Below, one piece after another: positions 29,844-38,500 of a stretch of DNA of 64,000 nt; within the stretch, counting starts at the first letter, position 1; every line of letters begins with the position of its first letter. Below the pieces are notes generated by a model that was given only the letters and a program-made list of their open reading frames with translations, did no database searches and had not been told where the DNA came from. The stretch is taken from the NCBI GenBank assembly GCA_905214905.1, contig CAJMNK010000001.1:25149-89148 (forward strand), given 5' to 3'. The translations under genes and the position numbers were made by a program. Source of the DNA: an uncultured bacterium. Lineage in GTDB: Bacteria > Actinomycetota > Coriobacteriia > Coriobacteriales > Coriobacteriaceae.

Positions 29844-30482
29844 ATGGAAATCTTCAACGCGACCAACCTGCTCTACATTTGGGGCGGCTTTGTTAAGACA
29901 ATCGAGATCTCGGCGCTGTCGATCTTTTTCTCGCTCATCTTTGGCACGGTGCTGGCGCTCGTTAAAAGCTATGCGCCCCGCCCGTTCCGTATTCTGGTGA
30001 GCGCCTATATCGAGCTGTTCCGCTGCACACCGAACCTGCTGTGGATCCTGTTTATCTACTTTACTGTGCAGGGTTTGGACATTGTGATTTCGACCATCGC
30101 CTTTACGCTGTTTACCAGCGCCGTGATGGCCGAGATTGTGCGCGGCGGCCTCAACTCGATTCCGCGCGGCCAGTTTGAGGCGGCGCAGAGCCAGGGTTTT
30201 GGCTTCTTTGCCACCATGCGCTACATCATTCTGCCGCAGACGTTTAAGACGATCATTCCGGCGCTGTTTAGCCAGTGCACGACCGTCATCAAGGACAGCT
30301 CGTATCTTTCGGGTATTAACGTGGCCGAGCTCATGTATACGGCAAATGTCGTGATGGCCCACGCGATCGACCTGTCGCAGGTGCTTATGCTCTACGGCCT
30401 GGTGTTTGCGATGTACTTTGTGCTCAACTTTGGTATCTCGCTGCTGGTTCGCGCATATCAGAGGCGAATGGTGGCAGCGTAG
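29844..30482 (+). CDS. Amino-acid ABC transporter permease 2
   Basis: The 212-residue permease shares the fold of its neighbour: IWGGFVKTIEISALSIFFSLIFG, ELFRCTPNLLWILFIYF and the EAA loop SIPRGQFEAAQSQGFGFFATMRYIILPQTFKTI. It ends with a membrane helix and an Arg-rich tail. The stop codon directly precedes a 31-bp palindrome. Confidence 0.94.
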   Translation: MEIFNATNLLYIWGGFVKTIEISALSIFFSLIFGTVLALVKSYAPRPFRILVSAYIELFRCTPNLLWILFIYFTVQGLDIVISTIAFTLFTSAVMAEIVRGGLNSIPRGQFEAAQSQGFGFFATMRYIILPQTFKTIIPALFSQCTTVIKDSSYLSGINVAELMYTANVVMAHAIDLSQVLMLYGLVFAMYFVLNFGISLLVRAYQRRMVAA

Positions 30483-30483
30483 A

Positions 30484-30514
30484 ATGTGACAAAGGGACTG
30501 TCCCTTTGTCACAT
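30484..30514. repeat. GGGACAG-type palindrome
   Basis: ATGTGACAAAGGGA and TCCCTTTGTCACAT form a perfect 14-bp stem with a CTG loop, sitting between the permease stop and the ribosome site of the next gene. Confidence 0.75.
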
Positions 30515-30530
30515 AGAGAAAGGAATCGCG

Positions 30531-31154
30531 ATGAGCGATCTGGAGAATAAGAAGAATCCTGTGGTCATTACCATCGCGCGCGACTTTGGCGCCGAGGGCC
30601 ACGAGATTGGTCGCATGCTTGCCGACGAGTTGGGGATTCCGCTGTACGATAACGAGCTGCTGGTACGTGCGTCGCTGCGCGCGGGCGAGTCGCTCGACAA
30701 GATGGCCGCCTACGACGAGCGTCTGGCCGTGGAGAACATGGCGTTCCTGCCCGACCGCTACGACGCGCGTTCGTACTCGGACAAGCTGTTCCAAAAGATG
30801 AGCCAGGTGATTTTGGACTTGGGTGAGACCGAGAGCTGCATTATCGAAGGCCGCCTGTCCGATTACCTGCTTCGCAACAACCCCAACCACATTGCCGTGT
30901 TGGTGACCGCTCCCTTTGAGGACCGCGTCGAGATTGTGCGCAAGAAGCGTGGCCTTAACAAAAAGAAGGGCGCCAAGCTGGTCAAACAGCAGCAGAAGGC
31001 GCGCGAGGCGTTCTATAAGCGCTACAGCGCCGGCAAGTGGAAGATGACGAGCGGTAAGGATATCGTCGTCAACCGCGCCAAGCTGGGGCGCGAAGGCTGC
31101 AAAGACGTTATCGCCGCTGCCTACCGCTACAAAGTCGCCCAGCTCGAAGCCTAG
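30531..31154 (+). CDS. Cytidylate-kinase-like family protein
   Basis: The 207-residue protein matches the cytidylate-kinase-like group (Cytidylate_kin2): VITIARDFGAEGHEIGRMLADELGIPLYDNELL at the start replaces the standard P-loop, and IIEGRLSDYLL and FEDRVEIVRKKRGL follow. A long Lys/Gln-rich helix (KKKGAKLVKQQQKAREAF) lies near the C-terminus. True CMP kinase activity is not established for this family. AAAGGAAT precedes ATG 30531; the longer frame begins inside the palindrome. Confidence 0.85.
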   Translation: MSDLENKKNPVVITIARDFGAEGHEIGRMLADELGIPLYDNELLVRASLRAGESLDKMAAYDERLAVENMAFLPDRYDARSYSDKLFQKMSQVILDLGETESCIIEGRLSDYLLRNNPNHIAVLVTAPFEDRVEIVRKKRGLNKKKGAKLVKQQQKAREAFYKRYSAGKWKMTSGKDIVVNRAKLGREGCKDVIAAAYRYKVAQLEA

Positions 31155-31161
31155 CCAATCA

Positions 31162-31193
31162 AAACCACCACAAAGGCACCTTTGTGGTGGTTT
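31162..31193. terminator. Bidirectional terminator-like hairpin of the CCACCACAAAGG family
   Basis: AAACCACCACAAAGG and its exact complement CCTTTGTGGTGGTTT form a 15-bp stem with a two-base CA loop, followed by TGTTTTAG. It lies between two converging genes. Related hairpins occur at 32769, 35418 and 42471. Confidence 0.75.
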
Positions 31194-31196
31194 GTT

Positions 31197-32600
31197 TTAG
31201 GCGGAGGGGAAGGCCTTGGTGAGACCGGCGCGCGTCTGCGTGCCGGTCTTTTGATAAATGGAACTCAGGTGGCGCTGCACCATGCGCATCGAGATACCAA
31301 GCTCCTCGGCGACCTGTTTGAGCGGGCGCTCATCTTGGGTCACAGCCACCAGCACGTCAACTTCGCGTGGGGTGAGAGCGTGATCGGTGATGAAGACCTG
31401 ACGCTGCTCCTCGATACTCGGTGCTGCCAGCGCCTCCTCGGCAAGCTGTTGATGTTCGCGCTCCTGCTCGGTTTGGGGTAGGCGGAACAGGCCGGCTGCC
31501 ACAAATGCCGCGCAGGCGGCGACGAGCAAAACGAGCGCACCGATCATGATGAGAGCAACATTGCCCGAGGTCACAAGCGCAAGCGAGACGCCCGACGTGG
31601 TGAACGCGCACACGTTATTGGCGGCGCGTCCCATGCCGGCCCAGAAGGCGGGCGCGTGCATGCGCGGTGCCAGCTGAGTAAACGTGGCAGTAAAGAACGT
31701 GACGAAAAAGCCCGAGCTCAGGTAAAAGACAATGAGGCCCAGGTTGGGATCGGCTCTTGCTTCGACGGCTAAGATCGAAATAGTGGAGAGTACCGTGACG
31801 CCGAACATGACGAGTCCCATGTAGCGACGCTCGGCAAGATCAAAGATAAGACCGGCGGCAAGACCGCTCGCTGCCAAAAAGAGGCGCGGCCAGGTCTGCA
31901 CGGCGATGGTGCCGTGGGCGTTGGAGAACGTGACCACGTTATCGAGAGTAGAGAACAGACAGGCCAGAATCATGACGAGCGCGATGCTCCAACACGCCTG
32001 CTTGGCAAGGGCGTGCGATGGCTCAACAAGGGGATTGATGGCGGGGCTGGAGCTCTCAGCAGCCTTTTGGGGAACGACGCTGAGGGCGGAGATGGCGATC
32101 GTCGCTGTGCCAAGGACGATGAGCTCTGCGATGCCGCCGCAATTGAGCAGGTTGATGGCGAACTGCATCAGGATGCCCGCGGCATAGGCTGCTCCCGCAC
32201 CGGTGGCGAGCTTGGGATCGTCTTGGAATGTCGTTGCGAAGGCATGGTGTGCCGCGCCACCCAGTAGGCCGAGTCCGAGGAATGCGAGACATCCCAGAAT
32301 CTCGAGCGCAAGCGGGCTCGTGGGGGACTGAATCTGAGTCAACCCCAAGATGGCGATGGGGACGGCGGTGCTGACAACTGCCCGAGGCCGGCCTTTGCGC
32401 TGTGCGAGCCCGAGCAGCGGCGCATATCCGATAAAGCCGAGCACGCTCGCACCTAGAATAAAGCCCTGTGCGAGCACAACACGTTCGGCGCCGGCGAGTA
32501 GCCCGACATTGACGTCGAAGCGAAACTCGGCGGCAAGGAAGGCGAAGGTGAAGAGCGCGAGTGCCAGAAGCGCGTTGATTTTAGGCCTGCTCAGGTTCAA
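31197..32600 (-). CDS. Membrane-embedded LuxR-type regulator (12-TM domain plus C-terminal HTH)
   Basis: The 467-residue protein has an N-terminal transporter-like membrane region of about ten to twelve helices (residues 5-380) and a C-terminal LuxR/GerE helix-turn-helix domain (about 400-467: DHALTPREVDVLVAVTQ, QVAEELGISMRMVQRHLSSIYQKTGTQTRAGL). Such fusions are abundant in Coriobacteriia and are thought to sense a ligand in the membrane and bind DNA from there. It is divergent from the 798-aa surface-protein gene; the shared 226-bp region holds the inverted repeat at 32703-32730 that recurs upstream of the second surface gene, so both surface genes are candidate targets. The ligand is unknown. 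Confidence 0.88.
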   Translation of the reverse strand: MNLSRPKINALLALALFTFAFLAAEFRFDVNVGLLAGAERVVLAQGFILGASVLGFIGYAPLLGLAQRKGRPRAVVSTAVPIAILGLTQIQSPTSPLALEILGCLAFLGLGLLGGAAHHAFATTFQDDPKLATGAGAAYAAGILMQFAINLLNCGGIAELIVLGTATIAISALSVVPQKAAESSSPAINPLVEPSHALAKQACWSIALVMILACLFSTLDNVVTFSNAHGTIAVQTWPRLFLAASGLAAGLIFDLAERRYMGLVMFGVTVLSTISILAVEARADPNLGLIVFYLSSGFFVTFFTATFTQLAPRMHAPAFWAGMGRAANNVCAFTTSGVSLALVTSGNVALIMIGALVLLVAACAAFVAAGLFRLPQTEQEREHQQLAEEALAAPSIEEQRQVFITDHALTPREVDVLVAVTQDERPLKQVAEELGISMRMVQRHLSSIYQKTGTQTRAGLTKAFPSA

Positions 32601-32702
32601 GGACGGTCCTTTGGGTGGACGAATAATCGTGTCCTCGATTGTAGCGTTCCCGGGACGAGTGTGGCGATGGCGAAATCATATTGACTTAAACCGCAGGTAG
32701 AG

Positions 32703-32730
32703 GCCTGGGTTCACATCTACGAACCTAGGC
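32703..32730. promoter_or_regulatory. Inverted repeat shared by both surface-protein genes, copy 1
   Basis: GCCTGGGTTC-N8-GAACCTAGGC. Read on the reverse strand it matches the copy at 35467-35498 over TAGGTTCGTA-K-AT-R-TGAACC. It lies about 96 bases upstream of the start at 32827. Candidate operator; the binding protein is unknown. Confidence 0.6.
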
Positions 32731-32768
32731 ATACGGAGTCATTTGACACATCTTGGTGGTACAGAATC

Positions 32769-32797
32769 ACCGCAAAGGGGACAGGCACCTTTGTGGT
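32769..32797. repeat. GGGACAG-type hairpin (CCACCACAAAGG family)
   Basis: ACCGCAAAGG and CCTTTGTGGT flank GGACAGGCA. One G:T pair. Confidence 0.55.
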
Positions 32798-32826
32798 GGT
32801 ATGGCCCATCGACCAAGGAGGCCGTT

Positions 32827-35223
32827 ATGTACGGAAACCACTTTGACAAGCAAACCCAACGCGAGCGTACCTGCTCGCTGGTTCACGGTACTTGGCGTTG
32901 TGTGGGTGCCAAAATCGCTTGCGCTGGCGCGTGTGCGCTTATGGTCGGCCAGCTGCTGCTGCCGAGCGTGGCGCTTGCGACCGAATGTGACGATTCCGTC
33001 GCTGCGATGGGCGAGGTTGCCGCGGCTCCGGTGACGCCGACGGTTGCGGAGGATACGGCTGCAACGACCGCACCGGCTGCTTCGACCGCGCCTGCAACCG
33101 ATGCTGCTCCGACGGTACAAGCCACCGTTGAGCCTCAGCAGACAATCCCAGCCGATGCCGCCAATGAGTCTAGCGGTTCGGCGCTCGCTGGGCAAAACGC
33201 TTCTGGCGACGACACCGCCGCCACGCCGGCGAATGACGCCATCATGCCCTGCGGTGTGACCGATGTTGTTGGCGGCAGCGGCGTTAGGGTCAATATTACG
33301 GTGCGGAACAATTACACCGACATCAAGAAAGAAGAAACGATTGAGTATGTGAAGGGGATTGCCCTTGTAGATGGAGACCAGTCTGCTCTCGATGGTAGCG
33401 CTTTGACTTTTATCGGCCTGGGGGACTTGATCGTCCATGCGGCGTATGACAGTGCGAGCAATAAAACAACGCTTACCCTGGATATCAGCAAGATTCAGAG
33501 ACAGAAGGAGGAGCAGAAGTACTTTACAGAGTACAAGGAGAATAAGTCCAAGATGACGACCACCTATGATGGATCCAAGCTTACGTATACGGGTACAGAG
33601 CCCGGGAATATCATCATCGGTGATCCGGACGACGCCTTTAAAGGAGACACCGAGGCGACCGGGAAACCCACTATTAACGAGATCCGGGATGACTACTACA
33701 CCCGCACCCATGTCTACGAGAGGGCGTGCCTTGTTATCCCGGCAGCGGAATCAGAATCGGAATCCATCTCCTTTGCCAATGTTCAGAATACGAACTTCAA
33801 TTGGCAGCTGGATACTGGTCCGCAGGCGACGGCAGGTGTCCCTAACTACGATGCAGATAAATACGAAATCGCTTATGAATGCTGGCAGGAATTTGAAAAC
33901 AACGAACCCGTTGCTGCCTGGTATTCCGATAACGGCTCACATGGTTCCCTGCCGACTATTACAAAGTTTAAAAGCGGGAAAGAGTACGTGTATTCTCTTA
34001 TGCTGAAGCCAAAAGACGGATATTCCTTCAGCGATGAAACCGTTGTTACCGTAAACGGGGAAACCGTAAAGTCGAGTCTAAGCGGAGAATTCCTGTATGT
34101 CCCTGCTATTAAAACAATTACGATGCCTACTTCGTCGGAAAACGAAGCTCTTGAGAATCTAAACGTCAACAACGTGAAAACCGACTACGCGCCCGGCGAG
34201 GCGCCGCGTGCGACCGCGACGATTCCTGCCGCCGATGCCGATAAGTATGAGATCGCCTATGAGTGCTGGGAAGAGATGGATGGCAGGGACCCTGCGGAGC
34301 TCAAGCCCGTTGCCTTCTGGTATTCCGACCCCGCAGAGTACAAGCCGGGCATGAAGAAGATTGACCACTTCGAAGAGGGCAAGTTCTACATGTATTCCGT
34401 CGAGCTGAGGCTCAAGGACGACAATACCGTGGCCGATGACTGCAATATGAACGTCAACGGCCATTGGACGCACCACATCAAGACCGTCAACGGCGTCTTC
34501 GCGCCAAACGCTGACAATATGCTGTGCGAGCAGCCGATCGACGAATGGCGGGCCATCGACGTTATCGAGATCAATGGCGCCACGACCACCTTCAAGGCAG
34601 GCGACAGGCCGGTCTTTACGGCGAGTGTTCCGATGGGTTCCAACTCCCTTCCTCAGTGTGAGTTCTGGACGGGTAGCGACGGCAGCGAAGTGAACTCCCA
34701 GAAGTTCTGGGATCAGAACATTACAAACCACATCGATGCTTTTAAGCCTGGCGTGACCTATCGCTACGGCATCTACCTCAAGTCCGCGCGCGGCTTCTAC
34801 TTCACGCCCGACACCAAGCTGGTGGTCAACGGCGTGGAATGCGGCTACCAGGTCGCGGATAGCGTATCCGATGAGGACAGCGGCTGGATCTACACCCTGT
34901 GGCTCAACACTGATCTGACCTTTACGCCTGAAGCCACGCCGACTCCCGATCCGCAGCCTACGCCGGATCCCAAGCCGACACCGCAGCCTGAGGTGAAGCC
35001 TGAGACTAAGCCCGGGGTGAAGCCCGAGACCAAGCCCGCGGCCAAGCCGGCCACGACAACCGCCACGACCAAGACGGTTGAGAAAACCACGCAGGCCAAG
35101 AAGGGCGATGCTGTCCTGGCTACCACGGGGGATACCACCGCGATGACGGTCGCCGCCCTAGGCATCGCCGGCGCAACCGTAGCCGCCGCCGGCCTCGCCG
35201 CGACCAAGCGCCGCAAGCATTAG
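32827..35223 (+). CDS. Cell-wall-anchored surface protein with three repeat domains
   Basis: The 798-residue protein has an atypically long signal region (helix ACAGACALMVGQLLLPSVALA, cleavage near residue 45), an Ala/Thr/Pro-rich stalk, a region without recognised domain, and three related segments of about 100-140 residues. The first two contain the identical DKYEIAYECW, and each includes a (P)V-A-x-W-Y-S-D or EFWTGSDG motif and a YxY-S/G-x-x-L/V-K strand. A Pro/Lys-rich wall-spanning region and the sorting signal LATTG (764-768), a hydrophobic helix and KRRKH follow. AAGGAGG precedes ATG 32827. Nucleotides 33280-34170 are clearly poorer in GC than the rest, which suggests a mosaic origin. 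Function unknown, probably adhesion. Confidence 0.85.
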   Translation: MYGNHFDKQTQRERTCSLVHGTWRCVGAKIACAGACALMVGQLLLPSVALATECDDSVAAMGEVAAAPVTPTVAEDTAATTAPAASTAPATDAAPTVQATVEPQQTIPADAANESSGSALAGQNASGDDTAATPANDAIMPCGVTDVVGGSGVRVNITVRNNYTDIKKEETIEYVKGIALVDGDQSALDGSALTFIGLGDLIVHAAYDSASNKTTLTLDISKIQRQKEEQKYFTEYKENKSKMTTTYDGSKLTYTGTEPGNIIIGDPDDAFKGDTEATGKPTINEIRDDYYTRTHVYERACLVIPAAESESESISFANVQNTNFNWQLDTGPQATAGVPNYDADKYEIAYECWQEFENNEPVAAWYSDNGSHGSLPTITKFKSGKEYVYSLMLKPKDGYSFSDETVVTVNGETVKSSLSGEFLYVPAIKTITMPTSSENEALENLNVNNVKTDYAPGEAPRATATIPAADADKYEIAYECWEEMDGRDPAELKPVAFWYSDPAEYKPGMKKIDHFEEGKFYMYSVELRLKDDNTVADDCNMNVNGHWTHHIKTVNGVFAPNADNMLCEQPIDEWRAIDVIEINGATTTFKAGDRPVFTASVPMGSNSLPQCEFWTGSDGSEVNSQKFWDQNITNHIDAFKPGVTYRYGIYLKSARGFYFTPDTKLVVNGVECGYQVADSVSDEDSGWIYTLWLNTDLTFTPEATPTPDPQPTPDPKPTPQPEVKPETKPGVKPETKPAAKPATTTATTKTVEKTTQAKKGDAVLATTGDTTAMTVAALGIAGATVAAAGLAATKRRKH

Positions 35224-35260
35224 AGCTGGGTGACGGCTCTCGTTCTCGGCCTCAGCAAAA

Positions 35261-35396
35261 TCTCAATCTGTAACACCAAACTGCCCAAAACGGCTCTAGA
35301 TGTTACAGATTGAGATGAACCGAATGGCCGCCAATCTAATGTCTCGATCTGTAACACCAAGCGGGGAATTTGACCTCTTACTGTTACAGATCGAGA
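35261..35396. repeat. Hairpin array A: two 55-bp units
   Basis: Units at 35261-35315 and 35342-35396, each with 15-bp arms (TCTCRATCTGTAACA and its complement) and a 25-nt loop, separated by 26 nt. In unit 1 the arm has CAA/TTG, in unit 2 CGA/TCG, so pairing is kept. Homologous to array B. Confidence 0.9.
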
Positions 35397-35417
35397 CAAA
35401 CCGGCCGGCTAAGTCCA

Positions 35418-35456
35418 AAACCACCACAAAGATGCCTGTCCCCTTTGTGGTGGTTT
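35418..35456. repeat. GGGACAG-type hairpin (CCACCACAAAGG family)
   Basis: AAACCACCACAAAG and CTTTGTGGTGGTTT, a perfect 14-bp stem around ATGCCTGTCCC. Confidence 0.7.
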
Positions 35457-35466
35457 GCGCAGGTAG

Positions 35467-35498
35467 AACGGTAGGTTCGTATATATGAACCTACCGTT
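35467..35498. promoter_or_regulatory. Inverted repeat shared by both surface-protein genes, copy 2
   Basis: AACGGTAGGTTC-GTATATAT-GAACCTACCGTT, a perfect 12-bp inverted repeat 61 bases upstream of the start at 35560. It matches the copy at 32703-32730. Confidence 0.65.
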
Positions 35499-35559
35499 CG
35501 CTTTGTTTTTGGACAACGATTACGCTGGATGACTTTTGGTTTGCAGGAAAGGAACGACC

Positions 35560-38500
35560 ATGAGGTGGACTACTGTTCGAGCGCTTTGCCGCCGCCTGAC
35601 CATTGCCGCGGTGACCCTCACCATGGTGACGGGCTCGTTGCCCGTGGGCGCGTTTGCTGAGGTGTTCACCACCGATAGCACCTTTGTGCAGACGGATGTC
35701 GAGCAAGTAGACGCCGCCGACCCCGCCGACGCTGCGCCCGATGCCGATGCCGCCAACGCCGCCGACCCCGCGTCCGATGCCGGCGCTGCCGACCCCACAG
35801 TGCCCGATACCGGTGACACCCCTACGCCCCCGGCCTCCGAGATTGCATCGGCGGCGGGCCTGACGGGCGCCGGGCAGACCGAGAGCACACCTGCGGGTAC
35901 GCTCGCCACCGATCTTGTCGAGGGCAAGGAGCTCGCCGAGCAGCAGAAGCAAGAGGAGACTTCCGGCACCGAGGCGACCTGGAACGAGGAACTTGAACTC
36001 TGGGCAACCTCGAAGGGCGCCACGGGCGTAAAGGACGAATACGACGATGGCTACGTGGCCGGCGAGCAGACCCCCGCGCAGTACTACTTCTCGATTGATA
36101 GCCTCACCAACGAAATTTCTATCGAGTATGGCGACGCGGGCATTACCACGTTGGAGGTGCCCTCGACCATCGACGACAAAAATGTCGTAAGCCTTACGGG
36201 TATGGGAAGCGCTGTGCTCACATCGATCACCTTCGCCCCTAATTCGCATGTCCGCTCGGTTGGAGGCTTGGGCGGCAGCAGCATCAAAGAGATCGCACTG
36301 CCCGATTCGGTCGAGGAGCTCAAGAGCTATGCATTCTACAAAAGCAAGACGCTCCAAACGGTAACCTGGCCCAACAACGCGGCCTTTACCACGATTCCCG
36401 AGCAGGCCTTTAAGGAATGTGAACAACTTGACGACAATGTGGTGGCAACGCTGCCGCCTTCGGTCAAAACTATCGACTATCTTGCATTCGCCTATTGCGG
36501 CGTGCCGCAGTTCTATGTCTCGGACACAACAGTGCTCACCTTTACCCAGATCAACGTGCCGGGCACGGTGGAGCGGATTGAGCGCAATGCCTTTGACGGG
36601 TGCTCCTTTGTGTCGTCGGTGACGATCGGCGACGGCGTTAAATATATCGGAGCGCACGCGTTCGCCTCTCTTGATCCTGCGATTGCCGGCAAAGAGATTG
36701 TGCTACCCAAAAGCGTGGAAATGATAGAGTGGGGAGCTTTTGAGAACACGAGATACGGAAACGAGACGAACCATAATGCCGTTGCCCTGCGCGTGATGAA
36801 CCCCGATCTTCAGTTTGGTGAGGCGGGCTATTCGGGCGACTATAATGAGCGCGTGACAATCGATGGCGTAACGTATGCGATTCCCTTTAGTGAAGGTCAG
36901 ACCATCTATGCCTATGCGACCGATTCGGCTGGCAACCCCTCGATGGTCAAAAAGCTTGCCGATGCCGTGGCCGATCGCAAGGACTCCGTCGATTCCTCGA
37001 AGCCTGCCTACACGTTTGAGTGGATGGGCGAGGCGGCCCAGGTGACGGGCAAACTTCCCCAGAGCGCGACGGCTACACTCGTGCAGGCGGGGCAGTCCAC
37101 GCCGCTGGCGGTTGGCGATGACGGCAGCTTTACAGCGGACGCTCTCTCCAAGACAGCAGCCACCCTGCGCATTTCGCTCAGCGGTTACTATGACATGGTG
37201 CTGGCGCGCCCGGGCGACCAGATGACGAGCACATGGAATATCGGAGAGATAAAGGCGGAGGACTTTACCAAGATTCCGGCCTCGCGCGCGATTGAGCTCA
37301 ACGTGGCCTATCTCGAACCGGTCGCAGGCCAGGATAAGACCGAACGCATTGAGCTCGATAGTCTCAATAACATCGATCTGACGGTGAAGAGCGGCGGCAA
37401 GACGCTTAAGCCTGCCAAGGGTGACAAGGAAAACGACTTCCGTATCCAGGGCACAGCACTCGTGGTGTCGCAGGCCATTGCCGACGCGGACCAGGATCTG
37501 GAGATAACGCTCGAGCCCAAAGACAGCCTCAAGCTGGGTGGGGCGACGGCGACGGTGAAGCCCTCGGCCGGCAAGGTCGATATCGACTTGAAGCCCTGGG
37601 GTACGGCGACGGTCACGACCAAGGGCGACTACCAGGGCGCCAACCGCGTGCTGGTGTTCCGTACGTCCGATGGCAAGCTCGTCGCCGACGGTGTCACCTA
37701 TTTGATGGGTTACGAAGACGATGGCACCGCGCCTATCATGAAGGCCGAGACGCCGCGTCTTAAGGCCGGTTCGTACACCATCCTCGCCTTTAACAAGACG
37801 AGCTACGACATCCAAGCGACGAGCTATTCCACGTTTAGCCGCCTAGGGCTGACCGTGGGTAAGCATATCGCGCAAAAGCAGGTGAAGATCGAGGACGGCA
37901 AACAGCTCGACGTGACGCTCGACGTCCCCACGTTTGACGTGGAGACGTATCGTGCCGAGCGTGGGCTGACGGCGGGCTCGGTTATCGCTGATTCGTCCGC
38001 GGTCGTTGGCGTGGAGACCGAGCTGCGCATTCATTACGAGCTCAAGGACAGCCAGGCTGCCAAGATTGAGATTCCGCTGGCCAAGGATGCCGTCGAGGAT
38101 GTGTCCGCAGGCGCTCGCGAAGCCGGCGCCAGCTCCGATGCCATGTGGGCTGGCACAACTTGGGAGGGCGACAACCTCGTTCTCGATATGAAGAAGAGTG
38201 CGGGCGCCGATGTGTTTGTGCGCTTTAAGCCTAAGGCCGCGGGCATCTATGCCATCTCGCCGCTCATTACGCTGGGCGAGGTGACATTGCCGCTGGGAAG
38301 CACCACACTCGAGATTAGCGGATCGCGCATCGAGGTCGACAGCACCGACGTTCACAGCCTGCTGGGCAATGTGGCCTACGTATACGCAGCGCCCGGCAAA
38401 AGCGTGCAGCTTACCGTGGGCGCGGGCGCCTCGGCCGCAAAGTACACTGGCAAGACCAATAAACTCGGCCGTGCCAAGATTGAATACGACCTGCCGCAGG

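Noticed and set aside
32743..32826. Upstream start (codon at 32743) for the 798-aa surface protein
   Set aside because: The frame upstream passes through a repeat hairpin; AAGGAGG before ATG 32827 and the signal region favour the shorter form.
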